DNA from: Adineta vaga
Taxonomy: Eukaryota > Rotifera
NCBI GenBank assembly: GCA_021613535.1
Contig: CP075494.1
Span: forward strand, 12,028,001-12,092,000
DNA: 64,000 nt
Direction of reading: 5' to 3'
Shown piece by piece: positions 1-13,439 of this stretch. Numbering within the stretch: position 1 is the first letter of the stretch; each line of letters begins with the position of its first letter. Below the pieces are notes generated by a model. The model was not told the DNA's origin and ran no database searches. It saw only the letters and a program-made list of their open reading frames with translations. The position numbers and the translations under genes are program-made.

Positions 1-389
1 GGTAAGATAAGAGTAGGTATCACAGCGATATCATATGACTGGCCAAATCGAATGTAGATGTCGTCTGATTTATCATACGCTTGATTTATTTATTATTCGA
101 TGAAATGGAATCTTATCAATAATTTCGATAGAATTTGATGCAAAGTTAGTTTTTAAAAAATAGATCAAAACGCAATTCGTTTGTACATTTAGAAGTGAAT
201 TTCACATACTGTAAATAAAAGTATATTCACACATTTATATTAATTTCAAGAATCTTACCTATTAATATTATATGATGAATAACCTCAAATCATCTAAGAA
301 TATCTTTCATTGTCTCATAAAATCTATCACAGTAGACAATTGATTGATATAGATCTACATATACGAATCTTTTATTTTTAGATATTGCA
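1..389. other. AT-rich upstream spacer
   Basis: I see no coding exon here. The last bases before the PLPBP start form a pyrimidine-rich 3' splice-site-like tract ending in AG at 380-381, eight bases before the ATG, which may be a trans-splice acceptor. The window edge may cut an upstream gene. Confidence 0.5.
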
Positions 390-1097
390 ATGAGTGAACT
401 TGCATCTCGTTTAAAATTAATTATTCAACGTGTCAATGAACTATCCTCTCCTGCTCGTTCTCCTGTTCGTCTAATTGCCATATCGAAAACTAAACCTGTT
501 GAAGATATTATTGAACTGTATCGAGCAGGTCAACGTTATTTTGGAGAAAATTATGCTGAAGAATTAGAAAAAAAATCCAATGATAAACTGATTCAAACTC
601 ATTGTCCCGATATTCGTTGGCATTTCGTCGGACATTTACAACGAAAAAAAGTTCCACGATTTTTAACACGTGTTACAAATCTCGATTGTGTTCAAACAGT
701 TGATTCTATTGAACTTGCTGACCGTTTAAACATGATTCTTAAACAACAATCACAAAAATTGAATGTTCTTCTACAGATTAATACAAGTAATGAAAAACAA
801 AAATATGGAATTGATCGAAAACAATTTCTATCTCTCTATGATTATATTCAAAAGAATTGTCCAACATTGATATGCCAAGGTTTAATGACGATTGGTTCGT
901 TAGATAATGTTCAGGCTGCAAGTGATCAAGATTTTCAAGTATTAGTTCAATGTCGAAAAGATTTATGTGAGAAATATAATCGTAATTTGAATGATATCGA
1001 ACTATCCATGGGTATGTCACATGATTATGAACGAGCAATTCAAGCAGGAAGTACGATTGTTCGTGTGGGTAGTTCGATATTTGGTCCTCGACGTTAA
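390..1097 (+). CDS. PLPBP: Pyridoxal phosphate homeostasis protein (PLPBP/YggS family)
   Basis: A single-exon 235-residue protein, a normal length for this family, which binds pyridoxal 5'-phosphate and buffers its level in cytosol and mitochondria without known enzymatic activity. Seen in the sequence: the PLP-lysine region AISKTKP near residue 30, FGENYAEEL near 52, WHFVGHLQ near 77, the NTSNEKQKYGI segment (family consensus NxxxExxKxG) and the C-terminal SMGMSHDYERAI followed by RVGSSIFG, which holds the phosphate-binding serine/glycine region. The start is the first ATG after an acceptor-like AG at 380-381 and gives a complete N-terminal helix. EXOC8 follows 67 bp downstream on the same strand, too close for an obvious independent promoter. 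Confidence 0.93.
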   Translation: MSELASRLKLIIQRVNELSSPARSPVRLIAISKTKPVEDIIELYRAGQRYFGENYAEELEKKSNDKLIQTHCPDIRWHFVGHLQRKKVPRFLTRVTNLDCVQTVDSIELADRLNMILKQQSQKLNVLLQINTSNEKQKYGIDRKQFLSLYDYIQKNCPTLICQGLMTIGSLDNVQAASDQDFQVLVQCRKDLCEKYNRNLNDIELSMGMSHDYERAIQAGSTIVRVGSSIFGPRR

Positions 1098-1164
1098 TCA
1101 ACCAATTTTTTTTGTATGCCAAATGAAATACATAGTAGTTCCTTCTTCTTTCAGATTAACTCAT

Positions 1165-3827
1165 ATGGAATATAGTGATGCTGATCCATCGTTTCGTGCA
1201 CGATTTATCGTGCCAAAATTTGATCCAGATTCATTCATTCAATCGATTGGTATATTAAACAAAAGTATTGAACGATTCGATTTTCATTTGTATATATTTT
1301 TCAGCATCAAAATCGATTGGAAGTGAAGATTTGGTTAATATGAAACGACGAATGTATTTAATTTCCAGTGAAGCAAAAACAGATTTAAAACAAAATGTCT
1401 ATCGAAATCATACAAAATTTATTGAAACAGCCAAACAAGTAGCATCGCTCGAATCCGAAGTTTATCAATTACAATCGTTATTGGCCGACGAAAAGCAATT
1501 ATTGAATACTGTGAAAGAATCACTAAATATTCAAACGCAGGTTAGATGATTCAATCGATTCATATTGAGTAATAACCTACACGCTTCATGGATGAATACT
1601 AATTTAACATTGAGTTATGTTATATATTAAAATAATGGTCAAGAATTGAATTGATAGTTTGTTACAGATTAACAAAACATAATATATATGTGGATTGTTA
1701 TTCAAATATATTTTTCAAGCTTTAATTTTTTATTAATACGTGTACTTAATAATTGCTTGTATGAAATTTTAATAAATTTGATAATAACATTAATACAACA
1801 TTTTTAACATAACCAAATTTTAATCTAAAACAAACACTATGTCGAATAAAACTGAATGATATCGTATTCGATCGAAAACGAACGGAGTTGCTGTTTGTTT
1901 ACTCACTACTGTATAAAATGAAAAAACAAAATGTTCCTCTCGTTGATCTATTTTTAGTCCGATACTTCGGGAACATTAGAAACAGATTCTTGTCAATCAC
2001 TGCTTCGTCATTGTCAAAGTTTAGGTCTTGTTTCTGCTAATCCCGATCGTCGTGTCATTTATACAGGTAAATTACTTGAAGTTAAAACTGACAATCATTC
2101 AAATAATCAACATCTTATAAACGATACTACAATGAAACAATCTTCTTCACATGTAACACAACCATGTTATGGTCTTCTATGTACGGATTGTTTTATTATT
2201 GCTAAATCATCAAATATTCGTACAGCAACTGCCTATGATGTTGATCAAGTCATTAAACTTCAACGAAATTCCATAAATACAAATGATAATGATGCGTATA
2301 AACAGTATTCATCAACATCTGTTGAAATAATTAATGTAAAAGATGATGTACTACGTAATGCATTTTCAATAAAATATAATGCTGATACGATAACAATGAT
2401 GTGTGAAAGTGCACAGATAAAGAAAAATTGGATTGAAATGTTTGAAAGTTTACTTTATACACGTACGCGACGACTCACTCGTGTAGCTTCATTACAAACT
2501 CAAGAAGAAGAAGTTTTTCAAGAAGAATTCTTTACTGAAGATTGGATTACAAATACAGAAGAAAATTTAACTATACTTTTAGCTGAACGTAATCTTCAAG
2601 AAGCATTATTATTAATACTTAAAGGACGAAAATATGCAAAAAATTTTCTTATTGAACATAAACAACAATTATTACCGTTCGTTGATGATTATATTAAAAC
2701 TATTCAAGAAAAAGAACAAGATTTACGTAAAATAATTGAAAAAGAAATTTTTACCATTTCAGAACGAGGTTGTTCAACTAATTTATTAAAACATTATTAT
2801 CAACGGATACAAATCTTAAAACAATTAGGATATGTACCAAAAGCTTGGTAAGTTTCTTCTCTAGACAAGAAAAATATCATCACAAATCTACTCTGAACTA
2901 GTAAATAATGACTTTGATTTATTTTCTAGTGATTTATTTTTTACAATTCAATATTCTCTGATGAAAAATACTTTGAAACAAACAAAGATCGAAGAATTAA
3001 ATGTTGCTTTTGTTGAAAATTTTGCGAATACATTTTTTACACGTTTGGTTGATAGTTATTATGAATTTGTTCAAATTTTCAAAGATCAACGATCAACATT
3101 TACGAAATTTATTGTTTGGATGTCGAAAGAAATTGAAAAATTAATAACAATTCTTCATAATCAACAATATATTGGCACGAAAAATTTCACATTTTCTATG
3201 CGAAATATTGAAATTTTATTAACGAAAGCTGATGAATTTTCGGCAAAATTAATTGATGTAAAATTTATTTTCGAAGAACAAATTGAACAATTATTAACAC
3301 AAATTATTCGTGCACAGAAAGAATTAATTATCGATACTTTAAGACAACGGCATCGAGATGAAAAATGGATACCTGTTACATTTCAAACACGAGAACGATT
3401 AAATCAATTGTTTTATGAATTTTTCGAATTAGGCGTCGATGGTCAAACATTTCTTGAATCATTTATTAAAGAACAAACGGAAGATATTACACAAATTGAT
3501 TTAGCACCAAGTACATTACAATTTACAAAAGCATATTTAACGTTTTCACGTGATTTATTTAAAATTCATTATCTATCAATTAATCATGTTATTGTTGAAG
3601 CATTAGTAGAATTAATAAAACTTCATTTGAAATATTATGAACGAACTTTAAATAAAACTAATGATAATAATTTGAAAAATTTTATTATGAAAAATGTCGA
3701 TTTTTCATTAAATTATCTTTTTCATCATGTTGAACAAATGTATACACCAAAAATTGGTACTTCAACGAAATTTTTAATCAAAGTTTATGATAAAATGGAC
3801 AAACTAAGAAATCTAGCACACAGTTAA
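1165..3827 (+). CDS. EXOC8: Exocyst complex component 8 (Exo84)
   Basis: Subunit of the octameric exocyst tethering complex, which docks secretory vesicles at the plasma membrane. Exons read as 1165-1249, 1305-1540, 1958-2847 and 2930-3827, all with GT-AG borders and matching phases, giving about 700 residues, close to the human protein. The N-terminal part carries the Vps51/Exo84 signature (KTDLKQNVYRNHTKFI, then ASLESEVYQLQSLL), followed by a PH-like region (YGLLCTDCFIIAKSS to KKNWIEMFESLL) and the C-terminal Exo84 helical domain. The first codon follows an acceptor-like CTTTCAG at 1148-1154 by 10 bases. Intron 2 (about 417 bp) is long and very AT-rich for this locus. The 67 bp gap from PLPBP suggests a two-gene trans-spliced unit. 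Confidence 0.9.
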
Positions 3828-4146
3828 ATATTCACTATTTCATCTTTTCTTTTTATGCATATTCAATAAAATAATAAATATTATTCAATTCAAAACATAT
3901 TTCTTGTTGATGATGATGATGTCGGCGTGCACCATGTACACTATACATTGCAAATAGATATAGACATAACTACACCCACACTCTGAACGTTGTTTGCGAT
4001 TATCTCATTTGGTTTATTCATACATGTACACATATATATCTATCAATTAAATATCACTTAAAAAAATAAACATAGATAAAAGAAAAAAGAAATGCTCAAT
4101 CTAATATTGTAATAAAAATAGAATCAAATTTCATATTGCAAAATTC
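3828..4146. other. Convergent 3' spacer between EXOC8 and RUFY
   Basis: Both flanking genes end here, facing each other. An AATAAA-type signal lies near 3866-3880 for EXOC8. I see no further gene. Confidence 0.6.
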
Positions 4147-6649
4147 CTAAGATGTTGGTGAGTTGTCAGTTGTTGGAGGTAAACGTTCTGGTCGAACTTC
4201 AAAATGAATATTAATATCGTCAGGTGTTTCTGAATTAGTTAACATATCATGATGTTGAATACCATTGGGCATAAGAGATTCTTTTAATAATTTTTCATGA
4301 CAAAAATCACATATACGATATTGTGGAGAACTGAAAATAGGTAAAGATGATTAAAATTTGCATTAAACGAAGTCATATATTAGAATATACTTTGTTTTCG
4401 AACTTTGCATCCAATTATTTGAACAATAATAGCAAAAAATCTTTTGACACTGTCGACAATGATGCTATGTAAAGTAAAATACGTTCAATTTCGAAGAAAT
4501 ACAAAACTTTAATGACATACTTTTCTTACTGTCCATCCAAACTCTGTATTACATTTCGTACAATTAGCAACATCTTCATCTGCAACCCATTTTCTTGATT
4601 GTTCTTCTTCAAGTTTAATTTCATATGAATGAATAGAATTAAATAATTCTGCTTTTTCACTAAAGATGAAGAGTATGAAATTGAGAAAGATTTTCTCATG
4701 AATATTTTCATACCGAACAGCTTTGACTAATCGACGTTTCATTTCTTCGAAATCAAGTGTTCGTTCTTGTAATGTAGCTTCTAATTGTTCTTGTGCTTTA
4801 TCACGTTCATTCTGAAGAAGAAATTTGATCTTTAATTAAGAAAATAGAATATTATAACTTAACACGTACTCGTTCTTTTCCCATCAAAATTCGTTCATCT
4901 TCAAGTAATTTTTGTGACTAAAAATACATTTGTATTCGTGATTTATAATATTCAAGGTTAATTCAATTACTTTCTCAAGTTTAATTTCTAAAAGTTCAAT
5001 TTGTTTTGTTTGTTCATTTGATCGAGAAGAAATTCCATCTTGAATTGTTTGTAAATGTTGAGTTTGTTCATCAAACTTTTGTTGTAATTCATTAAGATTC
5101 TTATCTTTATCGTCAATTAATGATCGATATTGAATTAAATCGCGTTCATAATCTTTTATTTTCTTAAATACAAAAACAAAACAGAAAAGAATTATCGAAC
5201 TCTTTTCATTCATCATTCACTTACATCTGATGATGTTAATCGTTGCATTGAAATTGATGAAAGTTGAAAATTCAAACTATTTATTTCTTCTTTTAATAAA
5301 CTAATTTCACTTTTCATTTGTTCATTCTCATCACTTAATTTAGTTTCTAATTCTTCAGTATTCTTCGGTGTAACATCTTGAATCATTGAACATTGAGTTT
5401 CAACATCTGTGGTTGATATTGAATTTGATATTTGTAATTCTTGTAATTGTCCTTCTAATTGATGACATTTCTGTTTCCAGTAAGTCACAGTATTTTCAGG
5501 ATCTTCATCAACCGATGAAAGTGACTGAGCTGAACTTTCATCATTTACAGATGACTCAAGATTCTGAAAGAATTTACTTTAAAGAGACAAAGAAATGAAT
5601 TACTTTATATTTTTACTTGAAATAATGCTGGAGTAATTGGAATGGAAGTAGAGAGTTCAGGAATAACTGAAATAACTGATTGAGAATCGATACTATTCTG
5701 AAATATAAGAGACAAATTGAAGATATAAATCGTATAGCAGTACTCTCATACCATGGATAGAAAACTAGATACACTGCTATTTCTCATTCGTGATGCTGCA
5801 TCTGATAATGTTTTCGGACGACTTTCAATTGATCTATAAAAATATGAAGAAAAAGAAGAAGATTCATTTTTCTTCCCGAAGACCAAATCAACAAACTCTA
5901 TAGTTGGCCAACACACATCAAGTTGATATTGTGAAGTAGAAAGAAGATCAAATTGTAGATCATTTAATTGATATAAAGCTTGAATAATTCGATTCATATA
6001 ACTTGGTGTTGTCCAAAAACATTCATCAATATAAAATTGACTAAAAGAAAGACGAACCATTAAGATTTTCAGTAGATATTTTATGATAAATTTTACTTGA
6101 CAATTTTGATCGTCATAAAACTTTGTTGAATCACATCACCTAATCGATGATTTTGTAAACAAAACCGAAGAAATAAACGTCCACGACCAGTCGGAGTTTT
6201 AACTTCTTGACTATTGAGTGCATATAATACGGTGTCATATAAACCTTTACTTTCTTTTAAGGCCATAGAGAAAAAATTCCAATAACTTCGTTTATTATTA
6301 CTATTATTTAATAAAGATTTTCTATCTGAATAGAAATCATAGGTTAATATAAAGAGAGAATATGAATTCGTTATAAATTTACTTTTTAAATCAACTTCTA
6401 ATAGTTGTTCAAGATTTTGAAAGAATGTTTGTAGATGTACATTTGAATCATCAATTAGAACTGGTTGATAACTTTCATTAATTGCTGTTGTATATTGAGA
6501 ATAAAGTGCATTTGTTTTTTCTAATAAATCACAAATGAATTCATAGATATATATTTTTGTTGATAGGCTCTATATTTGAAATGTATACCTTCGATGATTT
6601 CAATTGATCGTAAGACAGATGATAGTTTACGAATATCTTGAGTGGACAT
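4147..6649 (-). CDS. RUFY: RUN and FYVE domain protein (RUFY1/2 family)
   Basis: Endosomal adaptor: the RUN domain contacts small GTPases or motors and the FYVE finger binds PI3P on early endosomes. First exons on the minus strand are 6649-6589, 6520-6383, 6325-6097, 6040-5752 and 5697-5617, all phase-consistent. The RUN domain spans these early exons; TPTGRGRLFLRFCLQ matches the conserved RUN box. A Ser-rich linker and a long coiled coil (about 5560-4680, e.g. NEQTKQIELLEIKLEK) follow. The C-terminal FYVE has all three signatures: WVADEDVANC, RKHHCRQC (split by an intron near 4470-4510) and RICDFC near 4310. The stop (TAG complement) is at 4147-4149. Human RUFY proteins have the same order. 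It shares a 651 bp divergent promoter region with DNAJC11. Confidence 0.9.
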
Positions 6650-7300
6650 GTTTCATGTATGAATGATTTAGATAGAAAGTTTCAAATGAGGAGACTTTGA
6701 AATCTAATCTTTTCGTCTTCACTCACTTCACCTTGTTGGTAGAATGAATGAAGAAGAAGAACATATCTATTGGTAGATGACTATTTGCCACTTGATTCAC
6801 TAGTTTGAGTTTTTTCATTGGAGAGACTAAATGAGGTCGCTATGATAAAGATTTTCATGAAGATAAATGTATTCTTATATGTATTTGAACTTCTAACATG
6901 ATTTTAAAAGCAATGTTTATTCTGTAAATGTAAAACATTACATATATATAAGTATATCTTCTCTATACAGTCGAAGTTTTCGATTGTTTTTATTGAAATA
7001 ATAATCAATATACATATTTTGCACAAAAAAAGAATTTATCTAGAGACTTCATCGCTTGTACATTTTTTATTCATATCTCTGATAAAAACTTTCTTCAAAT
7101 CTTGTAAGTTTACTATGTATTTTTCAGAATATGAACGACATCTATCACTTATCGTTTTACATCCTGAGTGTACGAATAATATATATATATATATAAGAGA
7201 ACTACTATTCATTGGTACAGTAAACTAACAAATCTCATTGCAATTTCATAAGACACATTTTCGAGTACATTTATTGTTTTTTTCTATTTGTACAAAGTAC
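6650..7300. other. Divergent promoter region, RUFY / DNAJC11
   Basis: 651 bp between the start codons of two oppositely oriented genes, with A/T-rich tracts, a (TA)n run near 7175-7192 and no supported reading frame. It must hold both 5' ends, so it is a likely bidirectional promoter by position only. Confidence 0.5.
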
Positions 7301-9608
7301 ATGGCATCTGATGACAATGATTCTTTCTCAGATAATCTCGATCAAAATCATACTGAACGTGATCTTTATGCCATATTACATATCAGTAGAGATGTAAGAT
7401 ACAACAAAAATTGATTTTTTTTTCAATCTGTAGTAAAACCGAAACCTTTTAGGCTGATACAACAACCATTCAACAGGCATATCGTCGTTTAACACTTTTG
7501 TATCATCCTGATAAACATACAGATCTACGTTGTAAACAATTAGCTATGGATTTATTTATTCAAGTAAAAAAAGCATATGATATTTTAAATGATCCACAGA
7601 AACGTGCGATTTATGATACACTTGGAATGAAAGGTTTGAAAGAAGAAGGCTGGCAAGTGAGTAATAATTCCATCATTGCATGGAATTTCATCAAGATATG
7701 TTTGTTTATTTGAATAGATTAGAGCTCGAATGAGAACTGCTCGTGAAATTCTTGATGAATATGAACGGCTTACTAAAGAACGTGAAGAAAGACGTTCCAA
7801 TCAAATCACTAATGCTAATGTTCGTTTCTTTTCTTTTTTTCGAATACAATTTCATTTGTTTCTACTCAATATGTAGGGTTCAGTACATTCAACAATTAAT
7901 CTCACTGATATGTTTAATCAAATCAATACATCCAATGAGAATGAGTAACTATTTTTCGTAGTTCAAGCTTTATAATAGTTTTTCTCTTCATCAGAGAGTT
8001 TTTGCCAGAAATTGAAATCACAGAATTTACTATTGAACAAAGTATTGATGTTCCAATAACTAGTCAAGATACAGCGATGATCAGTGCTGTTGCTACAACA
8101 CGTAATGGACGTGGAACTGGATCAATAACTACATCATTTCGACGTGTACTACCGGATCTATCTTGGTTTCGTGTAAGAAACTTAAGGCGTATCATGTCTT
8201 TGTATTTATTTAACGTAAATATCGTTTGTTTAGGCTGATTTAACGTGTAGTCAACGTCCTCATCTCGGACTTCGTTATTTTCGTCGTATAACACAAAAAC
8301 TGTAGGTAAATATAGAATATTATTTCATCGAAATTAACGTCTATTTTTCGTTAGTTTAGTCATGCAAGTGTAGCAACGACATTTAGTTTCATTGGTGGTC
8401 AAAAAATGATAGTTACGCCCGGTTTTGTCTTTTCGATAACTTATCAATTAAGTCATCATTTATCGAGTAGTTTGCAATGGAAAACAGGACGTGGCTCATT
8501 TATGAAAGGAGTTCTTCAATATGATAATCAAAAATGGGCACTGTCAAGTGCTGTTCAAGTATGTTCTTTTATATGAAGTAATGAAAATATTGAAGAGTTC
8601 GTCTTTTAGCTTGGACTTGTTAATACGTATGCAGCAGTTGATGGTGTTTATCGATTTCCTAATGTGTGCAATCTTCGATTTAGTTTTAAGTAAGTAGAAA
8701 ATTAAGGCACCTCTGAAAAGTGTGGCAATCAAATTAGTTCAGTTGCGCCAAATGAGATCAAAGTTAAAGATTCAATATTGCACGTATTCATTTTTGCAGA
8801 ATGTTTGCATTTGGACCATGGATAGAATATGGTATCGATCGTCAATTAACTAAATATACACATGGTTCTGCAACAGTTGCTATCAGTGCGAGAATGGGTG
8901 TTCTATTACGATTAAAGTATATTTATTTTTCATGAGTGAAATAATTGATTACGAATCAATATTTCAGATTCAATCGTGGTAGTCAAACATTTACAATTCC
9001 TTTACAATTATCAAAAGAAGTTCTTCCAAGTGCTATATTTTATGCTACTGTAGCACCTGTTCTTGCCTATCTCATACTTGATCGATTTTTAATTCAACCA
9101 TTAACTCGATCCGAACAAGAACAGTAATTAATATTATTTTATTTATATGACTAATCTTATAAATATAATAATTTATAGGGAGCAAAAAAAACGTGAAGAT
9201 AAAGCATATGAAAAACAAAGTGAACGTCGACGTGAAGCTATGAATGCTCAAGAAGTTCTTCGATCACTTGTCGAACAAATTAAAGAAAATGAAGGTTCAC
9301 ATGGTCTCATCATTCTTCATGCACATTATGGTCATCTAACATCTACAATGAATGAATCATCTCTAAAAATTATCGATGTTACAATACCATTACAAACATT
9401 AGTAAAAGATTCGACATTAAAAATCGATACAACCGTTTCAAAATCGAATTTAACTGGTTTTTATGATCCTTGTATTGGTGAAGAAAAATCTCTGTTAATT
9501 AGCTATTCATTTCATTCACAAATACATACAATTACTTACAGAGATACAGACCCCGTTCTATTACCGAATAGAAGTATGAAAATGAAATTCATCTATTTTC
9601 GTCATTGA
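7301..9608 (+). CDS. DNAJC11: DnaJ homolog subfamily C member 11
   Basis: Mitochondrial outer-membrane J-protein associated with the MICOS cristae-organising complex. Eleven exons can be joined in phase: 7301-7393, 7453-7656, 7718-7819, 7877-7944, 7995-8172, 8234-8301, 8360-8558, 8610-8689, 8800-8916, 8968-9123 and 9179-9608. The J domain is N-terminal with an intact HPD motif (YHPDKHT) and the DLYAILHISRDA start. A beta-rich middle region and the C-terminal DUF3395 domain follow, with near-diagnostic matches LLPSAIFYATVAPV-like (here VLPSAIFYATVAPV), IDVTIPLQTLVKDS and GFYDPCIGEEK. Length is about 560 residues, as in human. The start codon lies shortly after an acceptor-like tract ending ACAAAG. 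Confidence 0.93.
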
Positions 9609-9759
9609 TAATAGAACATATTTTTTATTCTTCTATTCTAGATCATTTGATCTCCTGAATGATAAGTGAATTCTTCTTTTGTACCTGTTTATAGTTACTC
9701 TTTTTATATTAAATATAGTATAACTTTGTCCGAAATGATGTTCGATATTTTCTTTTCAG

Positions 9760-10671
9760 ATGTTGCTTCGTTCTCTTTCGTCATCTCTCAATCGATTGAG
9801 TTGCCTCTCGATTCTTCGAACTCATTCGACAACATCTAATACAACACATTTCGGTTATGATCAAGTACCCGAAGCAGAAAAACAAGCACGTGTCAATCAA
9901 GTCTTTTCGTCCGTCGCTGATAAATATGATCTCATGAACGATATTATGAGTTTTGGTGTTCATCGTATATGGAAAGATTATTTCATTCGAGTTATTCGTC
10001 CAGATCCTCAATGGAATTATATCGATGTTGCTGGTGGAACTGGTGATATTGCTTTTCGTTATTTAAAAGATATCGATCGATATAATCCATCATCTTCAAT
10101 CCCAATAGCTAAACCTCCGGAAATTCCAACACATACATACCTAGCTGAATCTCTCGAACAAACTCGAATTCATCCAACATCGAAATGTGTTGTTGCGGAT
10201 ATCAATCCCAATATGCTTGCTGTTGGTAAACAACGTGCTATAGATAATAATCTTCATGATCGTATTCAATGGATTGAAGCGAATGCTGAAGAATTACCAT
10301 TTGAAAACGAACAATTCGATGTGTATACTATTGCATTTGGTATACGAAATTGTACACATATCGATCGTGTTGTTTCCGAGGCATATCGTGTGTTGAAAAA
10401 AGGTGGACGATTTCTTTGCTTAGAATTTAGTCAAGTTAATAATACATTATTACGTTATTTTTATGATCAATATTCAAAAACATTTATCCCTCCAATGGGA
10501 CAAATTATTGCTAATGATTGGAATTCATACCAGTATTTAATTGAATCTATACGTGTTTTTCCTAAACAAACAGAATTTGCTGCTCTCATACGTTCTTGTC
10601 AATTTCGTTATGTAACTTATGAAAATTTATCATTTGGTGTTTCAGCAATTCATTCAGGATATAAACTTTAG
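9760..10671 (+). CDS. COQ5: Ubiquinone biosynthesis C-methyltransferase COQ5, mitochondrial
   Basis: SAM-dependent methylase that C-methylates 2-methoxy-6-polyprenyl-1,4-benzoquinol in coenzyme Q synthesis, at the matrix side of the inner membrane. A single exon of 303 residues. The first ~28 residues are rich in Arg, Ser and Leu without acids, a typical mitochondrial presequence. Class I methyltransferase motifs are clear: motif I DVAGGTGDIAFRY, acidic loop DINPNMLAVGK, post-I ANAEELPFENEQFD, then AFGIRNCTHID and VLKKGGRFLCLEFS, the UbiE/COQ5 signature. TTTTCAG abuts the ATG directly (AG at 9758-9759), so this looks like the first coding exon after a trans-splice or 5' intron acceptor. DNAJC11 ends 151 bp upstream and TPI starts 61 bp downstream. 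Confidence 0.95.
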   Translation: MLLRSLSSSLNRLSCLSILRTHSTTSNTTHFGYDQVPEAEKQARVNQVFSSVADKYDLMNDIMSFGVHRIWKDYFIRVIRPDPQWNYIDVAGGTGDIAFRYLKDIDRYNPSSSIPIAKPPEIPTHTYLAESLEQTRIHPTSKCVVADINPNMLAVGKQRAIDNNLHDRIQWIEANAEELPFENEQFDVYTIAFGIRNCTHIDRVVSEAYRVLKKGGRFLCLEFSQVNNTLLRYFYDQYSKTFIPPMGQIIANDWNSYQYLIESIRVFPKQTEFAALIRSCQFRYVTYENLSFGVSAIHSGYKL

Positions 10672-10732
10672 AAAGTTTTGTTTTCCTTTTCAGATTAACT
10701 TTTTCATAAATTAAAAAATCAAGTAAATTATC

Positions 10733-11847
<1,115 letters not shown>

Positions 11848-12039
11848 AAGAACAAACCATTTTTTTCCATTTAGTTTTACCTTGTCCTTATATAAGATGA
11901 CAAATCTACCTATCACTACTAGTCCTATTTCTCACATCCAGTTATTCTTAGCTAGTCTTTCTTTTTAATTAAAACACCCGTGATGCATCTAATAACCAGT
12001 AGTTTTATTTTATTCTTTTTCTTTAAGATCTATTTCATT

Positions 12040-12974
12040 ATGGCAACAACAGAAGAATTTCAATTGAAACGTTCAGATCGTAAACGAAAACGTGAAACAG
12101 CTGAAGAAGAAAATGCTACGATGGATACAGAACAGACTACAGCAGCTCAATTTCCACAAATAAATCCAGCACAATTAGAAGTAGATATTTGATTTTATCT
12201 GTAATGAAAAACTCAAACTTATATTGTTGTTTTGTTCAAGGAGCAAACTGATGGTTTTCGAAAGGTGACAATTCCTGCTCATCGATATACACCATTGAAA
12301 GAGCAATGGATGAAAATCTATTCACCTGTTGTCGAATATCTTCATTTACAAATACGATTTAATCTGCGAACGCGTTGTGTAGAAATCAAAACATCAGAAC
12401 AAACTGAAGATATTCAAGCATTACAAAAAGCAGGTAAGAGAAAGATAAGATATGACCTAGAACATGACAATCTATGCTTCTATTTTCGTTTATATATTTA
12501 GCGGATTTTGTAAAAGCTTTTGCACTTGGTTTCGAAATTGATGATGCAGTTGCTTTAATCCGTCTTGATGATCTCTTTCTTGAATCATTCGAAATCAATG
12601 ATGGTAAAATGAAAATTTTCATTAAAATATATACTTCTTTCTGTTCTTGTTTTCTTTTTTTCAGTTAAACCATTGAAAGGTGATAATTTATCGAGAGCAA
12701 TCGGTCGTATTGCAGGCAAAAATGGTCGAACAAAATTTGCCATTGAAAATGCTACTCGATGTCGAATTGTTCTTGCAGAAGAGTAAGTTATTTTTTAATA
12801 TGAATACGAAATAGGAATCATTTGCTTCTGTTTAGTAAAATTCACATTCTTGGTTCATATCAAAATATTCGAAATGCACGAACATCAATTTGTAATTTGA
12901 TTTTGGGCTCACCACCATCCAAAGTCTATGGCAAACTACGAAATGTAGCAGCGAGAACAGCCGAAAGTTTTTAA
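12040..12974 (+). CDS. PNO1: RNA-binding protein PNO1 (Dim2), 40S assembly factor
   Basis: KH-domain protein of pre-40S particles, needed for 18S rRNA 3'-end processing and Dim1 recruitment, nucleolar to cytoplasmic. Five exons: 12040-12180, 12241-12433, 12502-12603, 12665-12782 and 12836-12974, about 230 residues. The lysine/arginine- and acid-rich N-terminus (RSDRKRKRE) is followed by the two KH-like folds; the second holds [16 protein letters not shown], and family-typical segments include [22 protein letters not shown] and [15 protein letters not shown]. The upstream ATG at 11980 in the same frame would add a hydrophobic stretch that the family lacks; the acceptor-like CTTTAAG at 12021-12027 supports the start at 12040. 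Confidence 0.94.
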
Positions 12975-13439
12975 TATCAATTTCTTTCCGTTGTTATTTA
13001 TTGTTGCTACTGTGTTGCATATATGAAAAAAAAGATAACAATTCATAAGAAAACGATCTGTTAATTTCAGTAAAGTCATTATACAATTGTTACGTTGCAT
13101 ATGTTTTCGATAGGAATAATTGTTTTATACTACGGAAGTTGAAATTCTCCTAATAACAGCGATCATTTTTATGAGAGTATAATCAGATGCATCTGTTTCA
13201 GCTTGAAGAATTTGTACGGAGACATTTTCAAGTGAAGTTATGATTGAATATTCTTTAATTGATCTATTGTCTATACTAAGTGAAAGAAAATTCGATTTTA
13301 ATTGATTTAAAAACAAACCAATAGGTTTTCAGTTGATTGCAATTGGTTGTTTCGATCTGTGAATGGGGAGAATTTTTTTCGATTTCATATCAGAAGAATT
13401 GTTTCATAAATTCTGAATTTTAGATCATTAGATAACTGT
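12975..13439. other. Spacer between PNO1 and the E(z) gene
   Basis: 465 bp with no convincing exon. An acceptor-like AATTTTAG (13416-13423) precedes the first E(z) exon, so an extra upstream exon or a trans-splice site is possible. Confidence 0.4.

Noticed and set aside
778-1122. Minus-strand 114-residue frame opposite PLPBP
   Set aside because: It is antisense to a well-supported coding exon, has no domain and follows from the codon bias of PLPBP.
5829-5878. Possible 50 bp minus-strand intron in RUFY (GTCTTC...TATAG)
   Set aside because: Removing it shifts the frame into an immediate stop, whereas reading through stays open and in phase with the next junction.
11980-12039. In-frame upstream ATG extending PNO1
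   Set aside because: It would add a hydrophobic stretch foreign to the family, and it overlaps a splice-acceptor-like tract just before the ATG at 12040.
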